From positions 1 through 64,000 of the forward strand of contig NZ_CP068771.1 of assembly GCF_018336935.1 (NCBI RefSeq): a DNA stretch of 64,000 bases. Direction: 5' to 3'. This DNA comes from Serratia plymuthica. GTDB lineage: Bacteria > Pseudomonadota > Gammaproteobacteria > Enterobacterales > Enterobacteriaceae. The notes beneath the pieces were generated by a model that searched no databases, was not told the DNA's origin, and saw only the letters and a program-made list of their open reading frames with translations. Numbering within the stretch: position 1 is the first letter of the stretch; the number at the start of each line of letters is the position of its first letter. Position numbers and translations under genes: made by a program. This document shows, piece after piece, positions 41,686-50,483 of the stretch.

Positions 41686-43557
41686 TTAAAAATCCAGCAA
41701 TGACGGGTTATCCTCTTTATCGGCAATCGGTGTTGTTGTATCTTTTTCGTCCGTATCAAAAAAAAGATCAGGCCGAGTTTTGGTGATATCCGGCGTTGAT
41801 GACGGTCGGGGGGAGGTTTCCTCCTCGTTAAAATCCAGGGTGATGTTTACCGTTGCGGCGCTGGCGGCAATCGCGGGCGACACTGCACTGATCTCCAGTT
41901 CGCGTTTTTTCACCCTGATGGGCGAAATCAGCGAAGCAGCCGGGAGTGCTTTTGTCGTAAAGATGAAGCTGACAAAATCGGGTAGGTTCAAGATCATATT
42001 GCTGTCGGTAAAGAAACGCTCGGCCTGCCTGATGGTGCGTTCATCGTCGATAGTCTCTGTCAGCACGGCATCGGTTTTCGCTTTGCGGACCTCATCATCG
42101 ACTAATATGGTGCCTGACATCCTGGCTACCCATTCCGCGGTGTCCGGGTCCATGACACGGTAAACCAGTTTGAATTTGGCGTTCTCAACCACCGCACCGA
42201 CAACGGCGTCACCTTTCAAATCTGCCGGACAATCTTTTAAATCGGCAATCGACTGATGGTCCATAATAATATGCACGCCTTTATCGCGTGCCGCGCCTAA
42301 ACCTTCCAGCGCGGGCCTGGATAAATGGTATTTCAGTTCCGAAAGATAAATAGCAATGGGGCGGGGCACGTCTTTCACTCGCTCACGCCTTTCTGCCAGC
42401 TGGTACAGGCGAACCAGCAGCATGCGCTGCGCGGTAATGATTTTGCTGTTGCGCATTGAACCAATCACATAACAGCAACCACCTTCCTCAAATATCGTAT
42501 TAAGCGAAAATCCGGTGGGGACATTAATGGCATTGAGTAAGGCCAGCTCTTCAATTTTCCCGAAAAAGGCTTTTATCTTATCTGCAATGCCCTGAACGTA
42601 GTCTCCGTTATACACATCCCGAATGGTTGAGGCAGTATTACGGGTGACAAACTGCGCGGCTATCCGGGCCGCTTTCCGGTCATCAATGCGATAAAAGTCC
42701 GACTCCTGACCTTTCTCTGCCAGACTGAAACCAGCAACAAAAAGCTCTTCCAGTTCATCGGCGGTGATCTCTTCAATCAGGTTTAACTGGTATGCCTGTT
42801 TCCTCAGGTCAATTAAGGCAAAGGGCTTCCCTGCATCTTCACAGGCTTTTCGGTAAAGGTGTGGTGCCCATTCATCATCCTTGGGGTCCATAACAAATAC
42901 GCCTTCACCGGCCAGAATACTTTGGTAAAGTAATATCCCGGTGGCAACGCCTTTACCGGCGCCGGTGGTGCCGATGATATCCGCGTGTTGTTTTTGCCAG
43001 TCTTTTAACGGCAGGTACATCGGCTGAATATCGCGGTCCATGCCAATAAATAACCCTTTGTTCAGGTCGATATAATCCAGCGGGTCATAATGCAATGTTT
43101 CCGGCAGCAGGGATTTCACAGTACGGACATCGGTGCGTAATTCCCGTTCAAGCGTGGTTTTCCTGACGAGGCGTTTCTTTATTTTATCTAATTCAGGGGT
43201 TAATACCCTGCGCAGCAGAATATGGAAAATAAAACCTGTTACGGTAAAGGTAATCAGCACCGGCCATGCCAGAACGGGAATGCTGGCGATAACACGGCCC
43301 CGATAAAGCCACTGGAAAATCCAGATAAGTACCGGCCCCATCGTACCGCAAAGAAAACAGACTATGGAGAAAGCAATAATCAGCTTTTGCCACAACGGGG
43401 CTTTTTGCCGTTCATCGCTTTTCATCGACGCGAAAAACGGCATCGTCAGCCCCGATAACAGCGCTAGCATCAGCTGATGCTGTTGCATAAAAGCAATGAA
43501 GCTCAGCGCGCCATTCACTATCGGCGACAGTGAAACGGCCAGCTTATTCAAAATCAC
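41686..43557 (-). CDS. mobB: MobB type IV coupling protein (VirD4/TraG-like)
   Basis: A 623-residue inner-membrane ATPase. It has several hydrophobic segments in the first 120 residues, Walker A IIGTTGAGKGVATG near residue 205, then VFVMDPKDDEWAP (Walker B-like), and a later IYLSELKYHLSR and VHIIMDHQSIADLK typical of TraG/VirD4 proteins. It recruits the MobC-DNA complex to the VirB channel. The GTG at 43557 is chosen because AAGGAGG lies four bases before it; the ATG ten codons upstream lacks such a site. It reads away from the candidate oriT. Confidence 0.83.
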   Translation of the reverse strand: MILNKLAVSLSPIVNGALSFIAFMQQHQLMLALLSGLTMPFFASMKSDERQKAPLWQKLIIAFSIVCFLCGTMGPVLIWIFQWLYRGRVIASIPVLAWPVLITFTVTGFIFHILLRRVLTPELDKIKKRLVRKTTLERELRTDVRTVKSLLPETLHYDPLDYIDLNKGLFIGMDRDIQPMYLPLKDWQKQHADIIGTTGAGKGVATGILLYQSILAGEGVFVMDPKDDEWAPHLYRKACEDAGKPFALIDLRKQAYQLNLIEEITADELEELFVAGFSLAEKGQESDFYRIDDRKAARIAAQFVTRNTASTIRDVYNGDYVQGIADKIKAFFGKIEELALLNAINVPTGFSLNTIFEEGGCCYVIGSMRNSKIITAQRMLLVRLYQLAERRERVKDVPRPIAIYLSELKYHLSRPALEGLGAARDKGVHIIMDHQSIADLKDCPADLKGDAVVGAVVENAKFKLVYRVMDPDTAEWVARMSGTILVDDEVRKAKTDAVLTETIDDERTIRQAERFFTDSNMILNLPDFVSFIFTTKALPAASLISPIRVKKRELEISAVSPAIAASAATVNITLDFNEEETSPRPSSTPDITKTRPDLFFDTDEKDTTTPIADKEDNPSLLDF

Positions 43558-43806
43558 GATGCCTCCTTCGTCAGCAGTTCGCCCCATGACATCGCCCCAT
43601 CAGTTCGCCCCACGGTGTTGGGCGAAAAGGCGGGGCGAGCGTATGGGGTAAAGAAGGTGGCCGCGTTGCGGCCATGTGCAGGGAAGCATGCTTTCCTGCA
43701 CGAAACGGCGTGCACCAGTACATGCGGGCTGGACGCCCTTATGGCCTGTCACATGGGGGTAATGTCGCGGCTGGACGCCGTGCCAAAACCCCCAACGTCA
43801 ACGGCG

Positions 43807-43976
43807 GCACACCGTCGCCCGCTACGCGCGACCACCCCCTTTAAGACGGTCGCTTTCGCCTTTTTCTTCCCTTAGCTCGTTCCTCGCCGCGGGAATAAAA
43901 GGGAAGCTGACCTTTAAAGAGGGTGGTCGCGCCACGCTACCGGCTTTTGGCCGGAGACTTAGCCGCGACGGTGTGC
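43807..43976. other. Nested palindromes, candidate oriT
   Basis: GC-rich non-coding DNA just upstream of mobB with two nested inverted repeats. The outer is GCACACCGTCGC (43807-43818) and GCGACGGTGTGC (43965-43976), 12 of 12. The inner pairs 43826-43844 with 43914-43932, 18 of 19. A small hairpin CCGGC/GCCGG lies at 43940-43954. The position between virB11 and mobB is where the oriT lies in ICEKp1-type elements. Confidence 0.5.
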
Positions 43977-44304
43977 GGGGCTATGCCCCCCAAATAAACC
44001 GCTGTCGTGGGCGACAGCTTTTCGCTCGCTGGGGCGGCGAAATTTATTCGGCTCCCCCCGGCCGACAAAATCCGCGTGGGCGCGGCTGTTTGCCGGTGAG
44101 GCGCGGTGCCTGAACTATTTTCGCTCCTTAACCCGCGAAAATAATTCTGTCCGCTGCCTCATTTTTACGGCCCGCATTTCTTCACGCCTTAATCCGCGAA
44201 AAATGTGGGGCCGTAAAAACCTGAAAACCACCACGCCTTAAGCCGGACTCGGCTAAAATATTCCGGTGCCATAGGGGATCCGCGAATAAAATCAAAGCAG
44301 GGGG
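43977..44304. other. GC-rich non-coding stretch next to candidate oriT
   Basis: No coding frame with family resemblance. It contains repeated motifs such as CCTTAAxCCGCGAAAA (near 44128 and 44190) and GGGCCGTAAAAA-type segments, which may be part of the transfer origin or protein-binding sites. The area 43558-43806 likewise shows no convincing gene. Confidence 0.45.
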
Positions 44305-44610
44305 TTAATAGTGGCTCTCACGGATTTCCCTGATGATGTCGGAATAACACTGACGACTTTCTTTAATGCTGGTTTCATCCAGCGTAAACCCTCGCCGGTT
44401 GGCTTCCTCTGTCAGCGTTATTCTGTCGGTGGCATTCAGCGTTTGCATCAACTGCAATAACCGGCAGACAACCCGGTAGTGATAAATTTCATAATAAAGG
44501 CCGCATCCGTGCATCGCCTCATTTTCAATGTGCTCAATAACACAGGCTGCGCGCATGGAATCCCCACGCTGACGTGTCCAGGGATGCTGAATAAAACCCG
44601 GGTTGGTCAT
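44305..44610 (-). CDS. Small unknown protein of the transfer operon
   Basis: A 101-residue protein with GGAGG nine bases before its ATG. It contains two histidine- and tyrosine-rich patches (GCGLYYEIYHYRVVCRLL) and a polar C-terminus ending IIREIRESHY. No family is recognised; no signal peptide or membrane helix. It is the last gene of the leftward virB block, directly after the KikA-like gene (18 bases), so a role in conjugation is likely but unspecified. Confidence 0.6.
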   Translation of the reverse strand: MTNPGFIQHPWTRQRGDSMRAACVIEHIENEAMHGCGLYYEIYHYRVVCRLLQLMQTLNATDRITLTEEANRRGFTLDETSIKESRQCYSDIIREIRESHY

Positions 44611-44628
44611 AAAGATAACCTCCGCTAA

Positions 44629-44946
44629 TTAACTACGCACGCGGCCAAATTTACTGATTATCTGGCTGATAATTGCCGGGTCTGCCGAATCGCACTCAAG
44701 TAAAAATGATTTTCTGGCATCGGCAGTGTGGTCCGGCAGAAAACCGTGCTTGTTCTTTTCCACGATATTAAAGAATGAACGTTCGGCCGAATGGCATTCA
44801 TTGCCGCCGCCGTTACCGGTGGCTTTACCGTACATGCATAACACCACTTTACAGGCGTCAGCGGCCATGACGGAGGTGGAACATGACGCCATAGCGCTGA
44901 GTAATAATACGGAGGGTATTACTTTTTTCATTTCGGTCATCTTCAT
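44629..44946 (-). CDS. TrbM/KikA-family periplasmic transfer protein
   Basis: A 105-residue secreted protein: signal peptide MKKVIPSVLLLSAMASCSTS with an AMA-type cleavage site VMAAD, then ACKVVLCMYGKATG, the conserved start of TrbM/KikA/MpfK proteins, with further cysteines (ECHS, LECDS) likely in disulfides. It is thought to help the conjugation channel or act on recipient killing; the role is not settled in the family. A downstream internal ATG (44931) may be the true start. It follows virB11 after 34 bases. Confidence 0.75.
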   Translation of the reverse strand: MKMTEMKKVIPSVLLLSAMASCSTSVMAADACKVVLCMYGKATGNGGGNECHSAERSFFNIVEKNKHGFLPDHTADARKSFLLECDSADPAIISQIISKFGRVRS

Positions 44947-44980
44947 ATTTAAACGAGGGTTGCGTAATTCGATAATTTAT

Positions 44981-46009
44981 TTATTGAAGACCTTTACTGA
45001 ATACACCTCTCATGTCATTGAGATGAACGGGTTTAAAATAAACATCACTCATCCGGCGTATGTCACCGTGAATATCAATGCTGACTATCACATCAACGCT
45101 CTTAAGCACCTTGCGTAACAGCACGTCGAAAGGCATGTTCCGGCAGTCGGGGTTTTCATAGCAGCGGTCAATTAACCCTTCAATACATTCTTCCGGGCTG
45201 CCCGCATGCAGGGAGGTCATCAATCCCTCATGCCCGGAACCGACGATTTTCAGCGCATCCCAGGCTTCTTGTCCGCGAATTTCAGCCAGTAATATCCGGT
45301 CAGGGTTCATACGATAATTGGCGCGTATCAGCCTGCCGGGCGTGACAATAGCATTATCCCCGGCATCCGCCGGATAAAAGAGATGGACATAATTGGTGTG
45401 GTGATAGAACCGGATTTCGGGATTATCCTCGATGGTGGTCAGCCTGAGGTGCCGGGGAATAGAGTGCAGCAGCGTTTTCATATAGGTGGTTTTACCGGAG
45501 CCTGTTTCACCCACAATAAAAATCGTTTTACCGTATTCCACCGCTTTTTCCATAAAGCGGGGCATATCCTCACTCTGATAATAGCGGGTCAGTTCAACAT
45601 CTTTGCCTTCCGTTCGCTCCTGACCGCTTACCCGGTTATAAAATCCCGCATCAATCCATGACTGATGTGTTTTCTGCCCGAATGAGGGTTTGCGCAGCGT
45701 AATAGACACGGTATTACGCTCACATGCGGGGGGAATAATGGCCTGAATGCGCTCGCCTGATTCAAGCGTGGCGGAAAGGATCGGCGAGGTGTCGTCGATA
45801 TTATCGTCCTGCCACGACGCCAGCGCTCTGGCAAAGGCGTAACACTGACGCAGCGTAATCGGGGAATCATGTTTTCGCCATTTTCCCCGGATTTTGGTAT
45901 GCAGTTCACCCGGCCGGTTAACGGCAATTTCCGTCAGGCCGTCCTGCGCAATAAAATCACCAAACAGCTGGTTTTTCATAAAATCCAGCGACAGGTTTTC
46001 AGCGTTCAT
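44981..46009 (-). CDS. virB11: VirB11 traffic ATPase
   Basis: A 342-residue hexameric ATPase of type IV secretion. Walker A is IFIVGETGSGKTTYM near residue 160, followed by LTTIEDNPEIRF (Asp box), ILLAEIRGQEAWDAL (Walker B) and TSLHAGSPEE (His box). It sits on the cytoplasmic face of the inner membrane and powers pilus assembly and DNA transfer with VirB4 and MobB. The start overlaps the virB10 stop by 11 bases, in the order usual for virB operons. Confidence 0.92.
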   Translation of the reverse strand: MNAENLSLDFMKNQLFGDFIAQDGLTEIAVNRPGELHTKIRGKWRKHDSPITLRQCYAFARALASWQDDNIDDTSPILSATLESGERIQAIIPPACERNTVSITLRKPSFGQKTHQSWIDAGFYNRVSGQERTEGKDVELTRYYQSEDMPRFMEKAVEYGKTIFIVGETGSGKTTYMKTLLHSIPRHLRLTTIEDNPEIRFYHHTNYVHLFYPADAGDNAIVTPGRLIRANYRMNPDRILLAEIRGQEAWDALKIVGSGHEGLMTSLHAGSPEECIEGLIDRCYENPDCRNMPFDVLLRKVLKSVDVIVSIDIHGDIRRMSDVYFKPVHLNDMRGVFSKGLQ

Positions 46010-47303
46010 ACCACCTCTTTTTCAGTCGCAACTGCCAGACGGATGAGAAATCAATATCGGTGCCGGTCATGATGCCGATGACATCACCCTGATTCAGGTA
46101 CAGGGTGGGCGGGATATTGATGCTGTTGTCCAGCGTCGTTTTCGCCATTTCCGCCGTGGCGGCGCGGGTGTTTTCGGTGTAGTCGGTATTGCGGTCTTTC
46201 CCCGGGGCAGCATCCGACGCCGCCGCTGCCACGTCCTGCACGGTACTGAGCATCAGGGCATTGCCGAAGCGCTCCCAGAAGTGGTTGTCGATCCAGCCGG
46301 CGATCCCCGCCTCGCCGAGCGGGCCGCTGGCCTGCGTATCAGTTAGCGGGATTTGCAGGCTGCCGGGCTCAGGCGTACGCAGCTCCGTCCACAGTACAAA
46401 CATCCGGCTGCGTCCGTGTTGCAGCGCCCCGGTGCGGTAGATGCCACGGGCGATCGTTCCCGCCGGGATCAGCGTCACATGGTTGCTGGCGCTGTAAACA
46501 TCTTCACTGATCAGGCAGGAAATATGCCCCCCGACATCGGACACGAAGCGCCACATCATCGAACACGGGATATAGCGGTCCACCGGGATATAGAGATCAG
46601 GATCGAGGCCCAGCCGTTTGACGCCGGTGACACGGGCGACGCCTGGATTGTCGTTGTTACCCGTTTCCGGCGCGGCAGTCTCCGGGCAGCGCAGGTTGCC
46701 ATCCTTTCCCCTGGACAGTACTGACGGACAGGATGTGTATGTCGTGGATGATGACGGACCGTTGGACGTTTTTGCGTTGCTACGCGTTTCACCCGGGGAC
46801 GTGCGTGCATTATCGCCCGGCATTGTTCGGGCGTTGTTCAGCCCGTCAGCCAGTGCGGCTGCCTTGTTCAGGGCGGGTGGGGCCGGTGGCAGGGTGGGTG
46901 CGGGAGTGACGGCCTGGCGGGCAGGGTCTGTTCTGTCCTGTGTGTGCGGCCCGAACAGGCCAAACGGGTTACTGTCCATCCCCAGATTTTGACGCTCATT
47001 CAGCGTCTTCCCGGCGGAGGTTTGCGGCGCGGTGTCGGCTTCTTTCTCATTACCCCCTTTCAATGCACTGAAAATCCGATCGCCGCCGGATGCCAGGGCG
47101 ATCACCAGCGCCAGACTCAGCAGGCTGACGATCAGCGTGCGGCGACCGGATGCCTTACGGAAACGGGTCACTTCAGGCTGGCCGGGCGGCGTTTTCTGCT
47201 CCGGCTCCTGATACGCCATTGCCGCACGGGCGCGTTCGCGGGCCTCCGCTTCCCGCTCTGCGGTGGTTTTTTCCGGTTCATCCGGGACAGCTTTATCGGT
47301 CAT
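45999..47303 (-). CDS. virB10: VirB10 channel scaffold protein
   Basis: A 434-residue protein. A cytoplasmic N-terminus is followed by one membrane segment (RRTLIVSLLSLALVIALASG, about 54-73), a Pro-rich periplasmic linker (PAPTLPPAPPAL), and a C-terminal beta-barrel domain with IPCSMMWRFVSDVGGHISC, PAGTIARGIY and the outer-membrane antenna region, ending in LYLNQGDVIGIMTG. VirB10 spans both membranes and, with VirB7 and VirB9, forms the core complex. Overlaps with virB9 (4 bases) and virB11 mark one operon. Confidence 0.92.
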   Translation of the reverse strand: MTDKAVPDEPEKTTAEREAEARERARAAMAYQEPEQKTPPGQPEVTRFRKASGRRTLIVSLLSLALVIALASGGDRIFSALKGGNEKEADTAPQTSAGKTLNERQNLGMDSNPFGLFGPHTQDRTDPARQAVTPAPTLPPAPPALNKAAALADGLNNARTMPGDNARTSPGETRSNAKTSNGPSSSTTYTSCPSVLSRGKDGNLRCPETAAPETGNNDNPGVARVTGVKRLGLDPDLYIPVDRYIPCSMMWRFVSDVGGHISCLISEDVYSASNHVTLIPAGTIARGIYRTGALQHGRSRMFVLWTELRTPEPGSLQIPLTDTQASGPLGEAGIAGWIDNHFWERFGNALMLSTVQDVAAAASDAAPGKDRNTDYTENTRAATAEMAKTTLDNSINIPPTLYLNQGDVIGIMTGTDIDFSSVWQLRLKKRWYER

Positions 47304-48190
47304 TTCGCCTCCAGCGTAACGGACGGTGAAACAGTGTCGCTACGGGTTATCGGGATGCGCCCGAATCCGTCGTTTTCGATCCCCACCACCGAGGTGCCGT
47401 AACGCAACACCAGTTGTGGCGCTGCCGGCACCACCATCACGATGTAATTACCCAGCTTAACTGTCCGGGGCGTGAGCGCCTGCTCCCGTCCGTTAACCAC
47501 CCGGAAAACGGAAGGCAGGGTTCTGATGGGGGAAAAACCGATATAAGCAAAACGACCATCATCCCAGGCAAAATCCGGTGCGATGGTGGCCGAACCGGCG
47601 GCGACCCGTTTGGTGTAGCGCCAGTTGCGCGGCGTGCTGGCCTGTCCGAATGCTGCCGCTATTTGCTGCTTCTCCTGTCTTTCACGCTGCTGCGTCTGAC
47701 GTGCGGCGCTGGCGGCGGCGGATTGCTGGCGAACCTCGGCCGGATAGTGGTAACGGATAACGAACGCCTGCGCGGGGGAATCGTGGTCCAGCACGTTCAG
47801 CTCCAGGCTGTAATCACGCTTTGAGGTCACCACGAAGAGGTTGGTCTTCCAGTCCTTCGCCGTGGGCAGGAACACCTGGCTGACGTTGTTGCCGCTGGCG
47901 TCCGTCACCGGCTGGGTGATGGGGTTCGGGCTGACGCCCACCCGGTTATCACTTTTCGTGACCGTCCAGCCTTTGGGAAAACCCGCTTGCACATCAATCA
48001 CAGCTTCATCGTCGTCAAACAGCAGCGTGGTGACGTAGCCGGGGCGGGTATTCACCACGGTGGCGTTCTGGCTGTTATACGATACGTTCTGCATCCGGCT
48101 GTCATAGGCGCTGCCGCGCGGGGTGGCGGCGCTCCATGTCGCGCATGACGCCAGTAAGCCCGTCAGGAGCAGGATGTTTTTCAGCATCAT
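47300..48190 (-). CDS. virB9: VirB9 outer-membrane core component
   Basis: A 296-residue secreted protein. A signal peptide (MMLKNILLLTGLLASCATWSA) is followed by an N-terminal domain (VTTLLFDDDEAVIDVQAG and KTNLFVVTSKRDYSLELNV) and a C-terminal domain with APDFAWDDGRFAYIGFS, and PRTVKLGNYIVMVV. It forms the outer ring of the secretion core with VirB7 and VirB10. The start overlaps virB8 and the end overlaps virB10 by four bases each. Confidence 0.92.
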   Translation of the reverse strand: MMLKNILLLTGLLASCATWSAATPRGSAYDSRMQNVSYNSQNATVVNTRPGYVTTLLFDDDEAVIDVQAGFPKGWTVTKSDNRVGVSPNPITQPVTDASGNNVSQVFLPTAKDWKTNLFVVTSKRDYSLELNVLDHDSPAQAFVIRYHYPAEVRQQSAAASAARQTQQRERQEKQQIAAAFGQASTPRNWRYTKRVAAGSATIAPDFAWDDGRFAYIGFSPIRTLPSVFRVVNGREQALTPRTVKLGNYIVMVVPAAPQLVLRYGTSVVGIENDGFGRIPITRSDTVSPSVTLEAK

Positions 48191-48870
48191 TCGCTCCTCA
48201 GTTCTTTATCGCGCTGGTAGCTGGTGACGATAAAGCCCAGCGGGTTCACTTCACGCTGGCTGTCCGTCAGTTGCTGATGCGGGACATAGCGGTAAGTGAG
48301 GCGGATATTCCAGAAGTCCGTTTTCACTGAATTATCAGAAATACGGCGGAGGGTGCGCTTAATACGCAGTGTTGCCAGGTTATCCGGCCCGGTGGCAGGC
48401 GCATGCACATTGGAAATAATGTCGATATAGACGACATATTCGGCTTTATTAAAAATAACGTCCGGGGCCTGGTCGCCGTTAAACCCGTCCAGATAATCCC
48501 GGTTCACGCTGTCGCTGTTAAATAACTGTACGTCGTCGTAATCACGCTGGAGGGAGAAATAATTATATCCCTCACGGAGCCTGACATAGTGTGCCGCCAG
48601 TGAATGGACCAGCGCTTTTTCAGACGCAATATCCCGCTCTTTAAGGCGGGTCATATACTCATAACGACCGGTCTGTTTGTCCACCGACCACAATTCAATG
48701 TCAGTGGTTTTCAGCGGCAGCAGAATAAGAATGGCTGTAATTGCCAGTGCAGCCAGAATCAGCCCGGCAGCGGCCACCCGCCAGGCAGTTTTGCGGGAAC
48801 GCTCTTCCTCTTCCAGCAGGATGGATTCAAAAGAGCGGGAGACATTGATGATGCGCTGAATATCAGACAT
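48187..48870 (-). CDS. virB8: VirB8 assembly factor
   Basis: A 227-residue bitopic inner-membrane protein: short cytoplasmic N-terminus, one membrane helix (VAAAGLILAALAITAILILL, about 33-52) and an NTF2-like periplasmic domain containing YVRLREGYNYFSLQRDYDDV and the C-terminal NPLGFIVTSYQRDKE. The ATG at 48870 is used: it overlaps the last codons of virB7, and a longer frame from 48945 merely mirrors that gene. VirB8 nucleates assembly of the channel. Confidence 0.9.
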   Translation of the reverse strand: MSDIQRIINVSRSFESILLEEEERSRKTAWRVAAAGLILAALAITAILILLPLKTTDIELWSVDKQTGRYEYMTRLKERDIASEKALVHSLAAHYVRLREGYNYFSLQRDYDDVQLFNSDSVNRDYLDGFNGDQAPDVIFNKAEYVVYIDIISNVHAPATGPDNLATLRIKRTLRRISDNSVKTDFWNIRLTYRYVPHQQLTDSQREVNPLGFIVTSYQRDKELRSE

Positions 48871-49003
48871 GGTGAGCCAGCTCCTGAATGATGGCGGGGG
48901 AATTAACCGGCTGGGGATCGCCGGACACCGGCGGGAGGTCGCCATGATGCTGCGCGCAGCCCGTAAGCGCGCACAGCAACATAAGCAAGATGCTGAATTT
49001 CAT
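48863..49003 (-). CDS. virB7: VirB7-like small lipoprotein
   Basis: A 46-residue protein below usual length cut-offs: MKFSILLMLLCALTGCAQHH, then DLPPVSGDPQPVN and the end IIQELAHHV. The N-terminus is a lipoprotein signal with lipobox LTGC. AAGAGG precedes the ATG. It lies between virB6 and virB8 and its stop overlaps the virB8 start by 8 bases, exactly where VirB7 is expected. It would anchor the VirB9 ring in the outer membrane. Confidence 0.85.
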   Translation of the reverse strand: MKFSILLMLLCALTGCAQHHGDLPPVSGDPQPVNSPAIIQELAHHV

Positions 49004-49092
49004 GGAAGCCTCTTATCGGATAAATGCAGGAAAGCCGCACCGCTGGCAGAGGCCACGGCGTGACGGAGAAAAGAAATTAGCGGTCGGGAGGA

Positions 49093-50124
49093 TTAACGGT
49101 GACGCTGCTGATTCTGGCGTTTCATGCTTTCGATGGCGGTGGCACGTTTCTGCCAGGCGTTCACGGCTTTGCCCGCACCTGCGGCAATGAACCTGCCGGT
49201 TGTCGCGGCTGCTGCCATGCCACCTTTGGCGGTCAGTCGGCCCCCTGCCTTTATGCCGGGTCTGGCGACGTCGGCAGATTTGCTGACCAGCCCGCTCAGT
49301 CCGCTCATGGCGGCACCCTGTAACACGGCCTGTACGGCGGCACCGCTCAGCGCAGTGGCTATTTTCGCTGAAAAATACACCACGACGCCTGCGGCAATCC
49401 CGGCCAGCAAACATTGCGCCGCCAGGGTCACCATATTGCTTTCAGCAGACGTTGCTGTGGCGGCATCCAGTATTTTACTCAGGTAGTTGATGGCGATCCG
49501 GACAGACAGGGCAGAGAACATGATCGTTAAGATTGCGGTAAATATTGTTTTCAGCCAGTTATCAAACATGGGTTTAAGAAAACCGTACAGCAGGCAGAAA
49601 ATAAAGAGTGGGGCGGTGGTGGTCATTAACAGAATGGTGATTTCGGCGAGCAGGTTGACAAAGGTTGCAGCCAATAACAGAAAGATTGCACCGCCCCAGA
49701 CCAGCACCTCGGCAAAACCGCCATTCACTTTTACGTAGGTGGAGGTATCGAGATTAAACAGCGTTTGCCCCAGCGCTTGTGCCTTTTCCCACACCGTGTC
49801 GAGCAGCGCCCAGACATTATCATCGCCACTGATGCCATCCTTAAGCCCTTCAATGGCTGCAATGATGGCATTCAGCCAGCCATCGCGGTTTAAAATAAAG
49901 GTAGTAATAAGCAACATACGACCCACATCCCAGACAACATCCTCAACCGGTGTCTGGAGTTTGCCGCCAAGCGTCTGATACCCGCGATACGTAATAAATA
50001 GGGTGAAGGAACTGACGATAATCGCACTGATTAGGGTGCCGTAGGTAGAAGACTGACCTTCTAACACGGCGTTAAGTCCATCCATGATGTTTTTGTCCAT
50101 ACCAACAAAAATACCACCGGACAT
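49093..50124 (-). CDS. virB6: VirB6 inner-membrane channel protein
   Basis: A 343-residue polytopic membrane protein with about six hydrophobic segments, including TLISAIIVSSFTLFITYRGY, VWGGAIFLLLAATFVNLL, LLMTTTAPLFIFCLLYGFL and the Trp in MFDNWLKTIFTA, a VirB6 hallmark. The C-terminal tail is polar and glycine/alanine-rich. ATG at 50124 (MSGGIFVG) has GAGAGG six bases upstream, better than the ATG four codons earlier. It forms part of the inner-membrane path for DNA. Confidence 0.88.
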   Translation of the reverse strand: MSGGIFVGMDKNIMDGLNAVLEGQSSTYGTLISAIIVSSFTLFITYRGYQTLGGKLQTPVEDVVWDVGRMLLITTFILNRDGWLNAIIAAIEGLKDGISGDDNVWALLDTVWEKAQALGQTLFNLDTSTYVKVNGGFAEVLVWGGAIFLLLAATFVNLLAEITILLMTTTAPLFIFCLLYGFLKPMFDNWLKTIFTAILTIMFSALSVRIAINYLSKILDAATATSAESNMVTLAAQCLLAGIAAGVVVYFSAKIATALSGAAVQAVLQGAAMSGLSGLVSKSADVARPGIKAGGRLTAKGGMAAAATTGRFIAAGAGKAVNAWQKRATAIESMKRQNQQRHR

Positions 50125-50197
50125 GGTGCCTCTCATTAGTCAGGAACAGACAGGGGATAAAAACAGGAAGGGATCCCTGTTTTTGTTGGCGGGGATC

Positions 50198-50473
50198 TTA
50201 CTGAGTGACGGATTTTCTTTTTTGGGCTTCCTGCTGAAACAGCGTCTCGAATTTTTCCCGAATGCCGGGTTTGCCTGTCTGGGCAAACATGAGTGCTGCC
50301 CGGTGCGCAAACTCGCAGTTGTCGCTTGCCTCGCCATCCTTGAGGCATTGCGTATAGACCTTATAGGTCTCATCGGGATGTTCTTTATACCAGGCTTCTG
50401 ATTTCGTTTCTTTACAACCGGATAAGACGAAAATGCCTGACATGACGCATAAGGTTAATACGGGTTTTAACAT
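50198..50473 (-). CDS. EexN-family entry-exclusion lipoprotein
   Basis: A 91-residue lipoprotein: signal peptide and lipobox (LSGC), then KETKSEAWYKEHPDET and CxxxxxxSDNCEFAHRA, the EexN family pattern. EexN-type lipoproteins sit in the inner or outer membrane of a host and reduce redundant entry of the same element by conjugation. GGGAGG lies just before the ATG. It is placed between virB5 and virB6, where eex genes are found in IncN- and ICE-type transfer operons. Confidence 0.82.
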   Translation of the reverse strand: MLKPVLTLCVMSGIFVLSGCKETKSEAWYKEHPDETYKVYTQCLKDGEASDNCEFAHRAALMFAQTGKPGIREKFETLFQQEAQKRKSVTQ

Positions 50474-50483
50474 GTTAACCTCC

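Noticed and set aside
43615..43875. An 86-codon plus-strand frame
   Set aside because: It lies in GC-rich palindromic DNA, has no good ribosome site and no protein-like pattern; the region fits an oriT better.
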